From assembly GCA_029747015.1 (NCBI GenBank), contig JAKOGI010000082.1, forward strand, positions 83,501 through 147,500: a stretch of 64,000 nt of DNA, read 5' to 3'. The notes under the pieces were generated by a model. The model was not told the origin of the DNA. It ran no database searches and saw nothing but the letters and a program-made list of their open reading frames with translations. The translations under genes were made by a program, and so were the position numbers. The DNA is from Carnegiea gigantea (lineage: Eukaryota; Streptophyta; Magnoliopsida; Caryophyllales; Cactaceae). Position 1 is the stretch's first letter; each line of letters opens with the position of its first letter. Shown piece by piece: positions 56,249 to 64,000 of this stretch.

Positions 56249-56605
56249 CCCTATTTGGTAAACCGTTGTTAGCTGTTAGCTGTTAGCTGTTTGAGTTAGC
56301 TATTAGCTGTTAGGTGTTTGAGTTAGCTGTTTGAATTAGCTGTTTGTTGAAAAACTGTTTGGTAAAATTAGCTGTTTCTGATAAAGTTGTGAGACAAAAA
56401 GTTAATTTTTCAAAAAGTTTTTCCAAAAAACTCATCGAATTAACTTTTTCAAATTAACTTTTTGGACCTAAACAGCTCTTCTGAAAAACTCTTTCACCAA
56501 ACACCTAAATTAACTTTTTCACTTGGTCAAACAGCTAATTTTGATCCAAAAAACTCTTTTTGACCAAGAAGCTCTTCAAAAAGTTATTTGCCAAACATCC
56601 CCTGT
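56249..56605. mobile_element. MITE with TTAGCTGTTAGCTG start and inverted ends
   Basis: Left end AGGCCCTATTTGGTAAACCG, right end TTATTTGCCAAACATCCCCT. The interior has repeated TTAGCTGTT(TG) and AACTTTTTCAAATTAAC blocks shared with 47625-47892. Target duplication is unclear. Confidence 0.5.
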
Positions 56606-56785
56606 GTAATATTTTTTCCTCTCCTGTTGGCTGCACGCAACGATTGTTTGTAACGGCGTCGGGTAGCTCTCAGATTATCTCCCAAACAATATTCTACATA
56701 TGACAAAAGATTTCTCAAACAACTTGCACAATTCCAATCATTTCTGTTTTAAACTGCAAATTCTCAAGCATTTCTTGTTAAACTT

Positions 56786-57182
56786 AGGGCTCTATTTGGC
56801 AAAACTAGCTGTTTAGATAGCAAATAGTGGTTTAGATAGTGGTTTAGTTATTAGCAGATAGCTGTTTAGATAAATGGTTGAAATAAATGTATTCAGTAAA
56901 TTTAGCAGTTGGGTTAGCTAATTAATATAAATTGTTATAAAATGATATAGATAATTTCCAAATATAAAGTTTTCCAATGTTATTTTTTTGCCCAAACAAT
57001 ATAAAACGCTATTTCTGAATGCCAAAAGTTAATACCGTAAACTTTTCACAAACACTGCTTAAAATACTATACACTACTTGAAGTCACATTAGGTTACCGA
57101 ATACTAAAAATTGACTGATTAGTATATTGACTTGGTCAAAACAATAAACGCTACTCAAAACGCTATTACCAAACATGGCCTA
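56786..57182. mobile_element. MITE with GGGCTCTATTTGGCAAAACTAG start
   Basis: Left end GGGCTCTATTTGGCAAAACT, right end GCTATTACCAAACATGGCC. The TAGCTGTTTAGATA interior words tie it to the elements at 16059-16856 and 56249. Confidence 0.5.
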
Positions 57183-58478
57183 GGTTTTATAGGAAGGGTT
57201 ATTTTCTAAAATTTATTTAAAGAAAAGAAACTATATAAAAATTTCTTAATATTTTCAATATGCAGTTGTAAAAGAAAAGAAAACTATATAAAGTCCCTTT
57301 GTACACATGAAAATGAGATCCTACACAGACAACATAACTTCAAACCCTCCCCTGATAACATCAAAATGAAAATCATATTTTCACAGAAGAAAACATATAT
57401 AAATTCTCAGATGAAACTATCTTACAAAAGTACTATGCTGAAATAGATTTTTTGTGGAAGAATGATCTCCTTTTAGAACTGACACCCAAAAACTGTAAAA
57501 TGAAATGTTTTTATGTCGTATATGGTTAATAGATGAGCTAAATTTAAGGGGACATTGAAGTATTTTTCAATTTCCTATCAACACATGCCAATTATTTTTA
57601 TGATATTTATCTCTTTAACTGGACTTCTTGTATATTGCAATTACCCTTTTTTCCCCCTCATATCTCACACATTTCTCCCATATCCAACAAATTGCCCAAA
57701 TGGGAGGACCGTCTCACATATACTACAATAGTATCTCATAAAACTATCAACAAAATTAACAAAATTTTCTTAATGTCGCATGTAAGATAGAAAGAGCAAT
57801 TTAAATGAGAATCAACCAAAATTTTTATTGACAAATTATAGAGACTTAAAAACCAAAATTTTTATTGACAAGTTATAGAGACTTTATTAGTTGAGACAGC
57901 GTAAACCCACAACCAGATTGATGAAAAAATTAGTCAAATGTCCTCCACAAATGAATAAGATAAGATAAAATAATTAGGGCTCATGATGGCTACGCATAAT
58001 AAGACGAGAAAACGATGGGGCAAAACACAAATGAGAAGAAAATGATGGTATCTTATCTTTGGCGCCGTTATGCTAATTGCAACCTGATTGGCATTATCGG
58101 CTTATAATCAACATCACTCTAATCCACTAGAAAATTGTTAAAAAATAATTCTCAAAAAAATAATGACACCATTAGTTCTTTTATTCAAATATTATGAAGT
58201 AGCTTCGAATATTATGACATCCACACTCATAGCAACATATATTCAACCATAGCATTACAGTGTCTCGATAGTAATACCCCTCGAAGTGCGTGTTTCAATA
58301 CAATCACACTCAGCATGTATTTGTCATATAAATATTTTTTTAATATGTGGCATTAACATTACTTGTAGGAATACGGACTAGCTAGTACACCGCTAGGAGT
58401 ATGATATAGGCTTTGTATCTCGGTTTGTTCCTCTTTACTCCATTCATTTGATTATGCCCGTATTTTGAAATTCGACAG
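57183..58478. other. AT-rich spacer
   Basis: No gene. A near-direct repeat of about 40 bp, ACTTAAAAACCAAAATTTTT versus GAATCAACCAAAATTTTTAT with TTGACAA.TTATAGAGACTT after both, lies near 57810-57885. The 3' part from 58315 shares wording with 14330-14430. Confidence 0.35.
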
Positions 58479-58579
58479 GTTGCTAGTCGCAAAGGCGCGC
58501 AAGTTGTTGGTGCTCGTTCGAAGACGGGGCTTTCTCTTCTAGAAGTGGTTGCTGCATCACCTGTTGAAGAAAAGAAATT
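58479..58579 (+). pseudogene. Isolated exon-like segment, unidentified
   Basis: Bounded by AATTCGACAG on the left and ATT|GTATGTGAG on the right. It is 101 nt, much richer in GC than its surroundings, and reads VASRKGAQVVGARSKTGLSL then LEVVAASPVEEKK with codon-like composition. It sits right beside the interspersed-repeat wording AGAGTATGATATAGGCTTT. It may be an exon captured by a transposon or part of a gene that I cannot complete. Confidence 0.3.
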
Positions 58580-59737
58580 GTATGTGAGCGAGTGTGATCC
58601 CATCGCAACAAAGAAAAATACACTTTTTTTTTAACAACAATAACAACAACTCCTAATATGAGCTCCGCTTTAACAAGTACTGGAGAAAAATATATTTTCT
58701 TATATAAAAAAAGGTTAAATTTGAATCGATTAATTTGCAAGAGTAACATCTTTGCTTCATGCCCTATGATAAAATTTTACAATAATGCTCCTCCTTTAAT
58801 TGTTTGCAAACAAGAAATCAAACCTCTAATACACACTATAGGATGAAAAAAGGTAGGAAGCATTTGGTTCAATTGCATCTAAGATCGAAGGTTCATCATC
58901 CATATTCAAACACAAACCTTGCCATCTTATAGGAGACTTACAAATCCTTTCGGAGAATTGAGATTCCACAAGTAGTCTACTCGGGCCTGTACTGTAGAAA
59001 GCCATAGCCTCTTACTCTCCCCTGCTATCAACCGCGCTTGATAAACCCTGTCACAAAAGCCCAATGGAATAGGCAGCTTATGGAGCGCCCCCCACCCCGG
59101 CTGGCCGCCAATTTGGCAAACGGATCATTCGGGGTTGCAAGTCAGGTCCGGCCGTGTTCGAGTCAACCAGAATGAGTTCAGTTTTGGAAAGGTTGGATTC
59201 GGTTCGGGTCAACTCATTCAAGTTTTTGGTCCGATTAGCTTTTTTGTAAGGAAAAATTAGTTTGGGGGAAAAAATGTTCAGGTTGGGTTGGGTCAATTTG
59301 GGTTGGAGGTCAACTTCGGGTATGGATGCGGGTTATTTGGTTCAGATTTCAAGTCAATTTTCCCAGGTCTACATCCAAAAAAAAAAAGAAGAAAAAACCA
59401 AAAGGAACAAATAGCTCTAATATTTTAATAATAGAGCGAAGTTATACCTCAAAGCCTCTTTGCTTGTAATACAGTAAAGGTTCCTACATCTAGAGCATAC
59501 CGAATTTCAACGAGATTCGCACAGCGTTGTTGTAGTATTAATTTGATACATCACAAATTCACAATGGGAGGCAAGCTAAAAGAATTAAAATGGTACATCC
59601 TAAGACATTTTTCTGACAGCTATCTACTGTGTGCTACATAATATCAGGCAGCAGTCAAAACATGAAAGTTGGAAATACTTGCCTTCATGTCTGTGTGTTA
59701 GAAAATGGAACTGAATTTCTCTGGCATTCCTAAACTG
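58580..59737. other. Spacer with degraded GGGTTCGG-type repeat
   Basis: 59110-59375 is made of GTTCGGGTCAACTC / GGTTGGGTTGGGTC words and ends CCCAGGTCTACATCC, resembling the body of the hAT element at 45576. The remainder is AT-rich with no gene; the last 100 bp may be a 3' UTR. Confidence 0.35.
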
Positions 59738-59847
59738 TCAAACACTGGCAGATCCATTATTGAGTTTTACTTGTTGCTTCTTCGCTGAAGGATCTCTTCC
59801 TTGATGAAGAACTTGAATATTCCTCCTGCTGCTAAGTGCTGACCTAG
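59738..59847 (-). CDS. Candidate last exon of an unidentified minus-strand gene
   Basis: Follows a good acceptor (TTTGTCCAG) on the minus strand. Two frames are open. Joined in phase 0 to 63669-63535 it reads LGQHLAAGGIFKFFIKEEIL then QRRSNK and stops at 59767. Another frame reads RSALSSRRNIQVLHQGRDPS and stops at 59738. I recognise neither. The link to the other exon across 3.7 kb is inference. Confidence 0.3.
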
Positions 59848-62800
59848 CTGGACAAAGAAGGATGCTTAAGCACAAAATTCACAATCAAAACAATTTGAAC
59901 TAGCATGGCATACCTCAGATCAATTAGATCAATTCACAAAGTAGAGGCCTAGCATGGGGGCCCACTTGATTCATAAGGCTAGCGCTAGCAAAGTTTTGTC
60001 CGACTTAATTATCTGAACTTGTCCAATTGGGGGGAAAAAAAAAACCTAGATACAACCATCAATTTTTCGTCCGAATTTTAAACCAAACAGAATTTTTCCT
60101 AATTCTACTATCAGAATCCGATTTTGGCTTGAATTTAGGTTAATCCAATTCGTCCAACTGAAAAGGGGGTATCAGATAAGAATTTTGCCGGAATTTTAGA
60201 ACTCATCCCATTTGTCCGATTTAAATTTAACCTGAACTCAAATTTTTGCTACTGCTACATAAGGCTAGTAAAATAAGAACTGGCAATCCAACAAAAGTTA
60301 GGTCAATCTTAATCTCAGATTGGATCAAAACAAGTCAGTGGAATATCTGGGTTGCATTTGGGTTTGAGTTTTGCTGGAGGTTTATTCCGCATGGGAATTA
60401 TTACGGTCCATCATCGGTTTGTTCAATCCACTAATTGGACTCAGCCAATCAAATTTCAATCGGTTAAGTTTGGATGAGGCCGATTTAGTTTAGGTCAAAA
60501 TTGGGCTATCTTCTTTTGAGTCTGTATCTAGTTTGTTTTTCCAAGGTAATCACAGGTCAATTTTACCTAGTCAAGAAAAAGTTGTGTGCTCATAATTTGA
60601 ATTTTGGATCAGAAAAACAGTGAGAGAACTCAAGAGGGGAGAGACTGCCCCTTATCATGCTTAGAAATTCTACTCGACAATAGGAGAGGGGCATAAGATC
60701 CTCAGCTATTCACATGCGCAGGTTCACATAACTCCATTCTAAACAATGTCCGCTTCTTTCCTACTATTGAACAGAGTTTGGATATTATCATTGACCTATG
60801 GACAAAAGCAACGCCCTTGCTATATGATTTCCTCACGGAGGATCCATCGGCCATCGTTCTACATCATAAGGACTGTTGTGAAATCACAACTTCCACAAGA
60901 AACAAAAGGCATTTCTACTCGCTAGTTCTTTAGTCCCTCCTCTCATGGTTAACTGAGTTGCCCAAAATATACAAAGAAAACTAATCACACTATGAGAAAA
61001 GCCAACTCTGATGTCGTGATTATGTGTTCTATGCAAAAACATCAGCACAGCCTTGACAACTGAAACTTGGAGAAACCTCACATGCACGGCCTTCTCTTTT
61101 CTATTTTTTTTCTCCCGGGGGGGGGGGGCGCTCAGCACAAAAGAGGGGAACAAAGCATCTAAAAAGTACAACAACGGAACGATAAACAGATGGCAGATTA
61201 CCTAGCAGGAAGTGGCATATGTTAATCAATGACAGACTTTGGTGATCAATGGTGGCAAATAGAGATATAGGGTCATCTGTTGAGTTTTACATGCCACCCT
61301 TAAATTGCTAGACTGCCTCCCTCTCACCAATGGAGCTCCAAGTGTCTGTGACCGCAAAAGGTTCAATTGTTAAAAATGTTAACCTGACTTACTTATCATA
61401 CTGAACAAGAGGGTAGAAAATTTGACTAATGTATAAGCTGCTTTCCTGCCATTTCAAAATGTGGCTTGCACATATCTACCTTGAGATTGCATCAGCAATT
61501 TATCTGATACTATCTGCTGAGTCATTCAAAATGTGCTCGTTTCAGCCAAAACATTCAAAGTCTCATCTTACCCCATATGTGCTTATTTGAGCCATCTTCA
61601 GCAAGGAACGGGTTCCATAATTGATTCTAAATGTCTCGACGTGCCCCCTCAATGAAATATGAACAGATTTCGGAAGCATATCAATCAATTAAGATAAGCA
61701 CACACGCACATATATGTGTGTATATGTGTATGTATGTATGTATGTAGGTATGCATATATAAAGATGATCTACGAAGCACAGATGTATGGCAGGGAAATTG
61801 AAAAACAGCACAATCTCTCTGCATCTATGTTGCTTAAGATTAGGTTATCAAATCTTGTAGCACTCCAAGCAAAGAACAAAGAAGCTAATAACCTAAGAAT
61901 CATTGAGCACACATACGTGAATGATAATCTCTTCTATAATCCCCTGTACAGTAAAATCCTTTTTCCAACCCCTTATCTGTGTTACAAGTATTACTAAAGG
62001 AATGCCACAACCATAAAGTTAACTACATGGCTACACACATGAACTGCCTCTTTGACATCAGAGCTCCACTTAAGTCCCAGAAATATTGCAATGGCAGTAA
62101 CGAACATATGCAGGGGTGAGGCCACAAATCATAATCTCGAAAACCAAAGCCAATTGACTCTTCATATTAGAAAGGAAAGGACATATTGCCAATGGCGGCT
62201 CGCATTTTTCAAATTCTATATCAGCAGTAGAACTGACGAACACTGTCTCAGGGGGACCAACCTACCCTGCCTCCCCTCAAGGCCCTACTGCAGGATGTTT
62301 AAAGCCACCAACCCAAATTTCTTTTTAAAAAGTAAAAAATAAAAAAGAGGACATCTCCAATCTAGTAAAGCGAAGATAGAAATTCAAAGGCACAACTTGA
62401 CAATCCACCCCAATCATCCTAAGCAAAAAGCTTCTACAAAAAGTAGCAACTCAGATTAGGCACAGAAATGAAGAGCTTTCACAAACCAATGGTGAACCAC
62501 AATGAGCTCCCACTCTTATTAATATTTACTCAAAGCTTGCATTAGTAGTCAACTTTCGCATTGCATCTTCTATTAAAAATAAAAATTAAAAAAATAAAAA
62601 AAACCCACACTTCCATATTGCATCTCCAAGTAACAGATAAATTACCTTGACCTAGGGGCAAAAATGAAGACAAGAAATGCACAAAAGAGCGCAAAGAGCA
62701 CAGGTTGCCGTAACAACAATATCTCCAAGCAATGTAATCAAGTATCTCCACATCCAAGACTTCCCAAAAGGCCAAACTGATAAGTACCCTCAGGGCCCCA

Positions 62801-63534
62801 AGTCAAATAGTCCTATTGTTGAGTCAAAACTACATCTGCAATAATCCCTCTCATTCAGCTGCCCAAAAGTAACCTTCGTTAGATCTGACCAAGTACAAAG
62901 CTCAATCTTCCAAAAAGATCCCTATGATTACAACAAAGCCTGAAGGTTAAAAACTGAACTAATTCCAATTTTCATCATAAGAATGAGACCATTTTTTTCC
63001 AAGTTCCAACACGGCAAAATCTCCCAGCAGAAACCATCCAGGAACAGCACAAAATGTTGTTGAATTCTGCCATTAGATCCAAATAAAGTAACGGAAAAAT
63101 ATGTGAAGAAATAACCATGCATGAAGCTGAAAATATTATACCAATTAACTTGAACCAGAATAAAATTTGTCATAGCCAACACTAAATCCTACTCTCAAGC
63201 ACCATTTTCCCCCTTTCATTGGCTCAAAAGGAAACACTACATATTTTCAGAAACCAAAAAAATTAGGATGCAGAGCAAGCACCCTATATAAGCTCATTAC
63301 ATGATACATCTCATGAGAAGTCTATCCACAAAATCAACTGCTTCTAGAGAGAAGAATAAAGGTTGTCCTCATCTGCAGATACGAAGTCTTGATCCTCTTA
63401 TCCTCAGAAAGCTAAAGAGGTGGATCAACACAATCAAAGAGACCTCCATTTCCCTCTACCCAAATTAACAAAGAAATTATGCAATAAAGAACTTCAATCA
63501 TCAAGCATGAAGTGATAAATAAATTCCAAATCAC
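59848..63534. other. Long non-coding stretch, probably an intron
   Basis: Less AT-rich than the repeats to the left, but no convincing exon on either strand. It contains degraded TE text (60050-60230 and 60290-60560), a G12 run (61117-61128) and a small (TATG)n tract (61710-61748). If the flanking exons belong to one gene, this is its intron. Confidence 0.3.
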
Positions 63535-63669
63535 CCTTGCACATGAGGCGTCTAGTAGCCAATAATTTCCGTCTTTGCATATCATCACTTGTTGATCTTT
63601 TGCCCTAAGTTCCTCCATAGAGGACAATATCACAACCGCAGGAAGTTTCACATAAGCTTTGAAGAGAAC
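63535..63669 (-). CDS. Candidate internal exon of an unidentified minus-strand gene
   Basis: A 135-nt minus-strand exon bounded by CTCAACAG and GCAAGG|GTGATT. It encodes VLFKAYVKLPAVVILSSMEE, LRAKDQQVMICKDGNYWLLD and ASCAR, which looks like folded-protein sequence with good codon composition. No family is recognised. The 5' part of the gene would lie to the right, beyond the window. Confidence 0.45.
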
Positions 63670-64000
63670 CTGTTGAGGAGCCGGACAGAAACATAGGCCA
63701 AAAGCTTCATAAAGTAGTTAGAGGCCGACCTGACCCAGCAGAGTAGTTAGAGGCTGACCCGACCCACTTACCAGTTACCACTTCTAGACTCCCCAGTGAA
63801 GAACCACACAGCTCCTAGTAAAGAGCCTGTTTGAAAGTGAAAACCTCTGATAATTGAGGAATCCAAATGGTAGCTATTACTACTCCTGTTGAAATCCTTG
63901 TGTTATCTAAGCCCCCCCCCCCCCCTTTCTCCCCCCCCCCCCCCCCCCCCCCCAAAAAAAAGGTTGTAACTGCTTTGAAACCACCTAATCCCAAATTGTT
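63670..64000. other. Flank with C14 and C23 runs
   Basis: Contains a near-direct repeat GTAGTTAGAGGC.GACC.GACCCA (63714 and 63743) and C14 (63912-63925) and C23-A8 (63931-63961). No gene seen. Confidence 0.4.

Overview
This is nuclear DNA of a flowering plant, most likely a eudicot. It is AT-rich, its genes are split by GT-AG introns, and every recognisable protein belongs to a plant family: universal stress proteins, PAM16, a PMEI-domain protein, an INO80B-like protein with a HIT zinc finger, a UBC32-type E2, PHO2/UBC24-like E2 relatives and a group S1 bZIP with the sucrose-control uORF. Gaps between genes are full of small non-autonomous DNA transposons, microsatellites and homopolymer runs. 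The species cannot be told from the sequence, and no tRNA, rRNA, CRISPR array or complete retrotransposon was seen.

Layout. 0.97-3.15 kb (+): USP gene 1. 5.39-7.65 kb (-): PAM16/TIM16. 10.1-12.1 kb (-): USP gene 2, with the same exon lengths as gene 1 for its first three exons. 13.2-18.7 kb: a segmental duplication. Its second copy carries an intact secreted PMEI-like protein. Its first copy keeps the promoter, signal peptide and acidic linker but has lost the whole PMEI domain. 20.9-23.4 kb (+): INO80B-like protein. 25.6-27.5 kb (-): UBC32-like, ER-anchored E2.

29.2-40.9 kb (+) holds the most unusual locus, two tandem paralogues. Each has a tiny first exon, one large exon encoding an E2-like domain of the UBC23/24/25 class in which the catalytic cysteine strand is replaced, and a set of duplicated tail exons. 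Every junction is phase 1, so modules can be added, skipped or moved without shifting the frame. One tail exon in the second gene lies before the E2 exon. The tail exons end in a conserved basic and Ser/Thr-rich motif that I do not recognise.

43.8-44.5 kb (-): S1 bZIP gene with a 28-codon sucrose-control uORF in its leader. From 45 to 64 kb there are few genes. This part holds a hAT-type element with 8-bp target duplication sitting in one of two copies of a host repeat, a second hAT-like element, a large TA/TG/CATA microsatellite, a 251-bp inverted repeat, a LINE reverse-transcriptase tail, several MITEs and two or three candidate exons of unidentified genes.

Functionally the genes are independent: stress response (USPs), mitochondrial protein import (PAM16), cell wall (PMEI), chromatin remodelling (INO80B), ER-associated degradation (UBC32) and sugar-responsive transcription (bZIP). 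The main themes are local duplication followed by domain loss, and exon-module multiplication.
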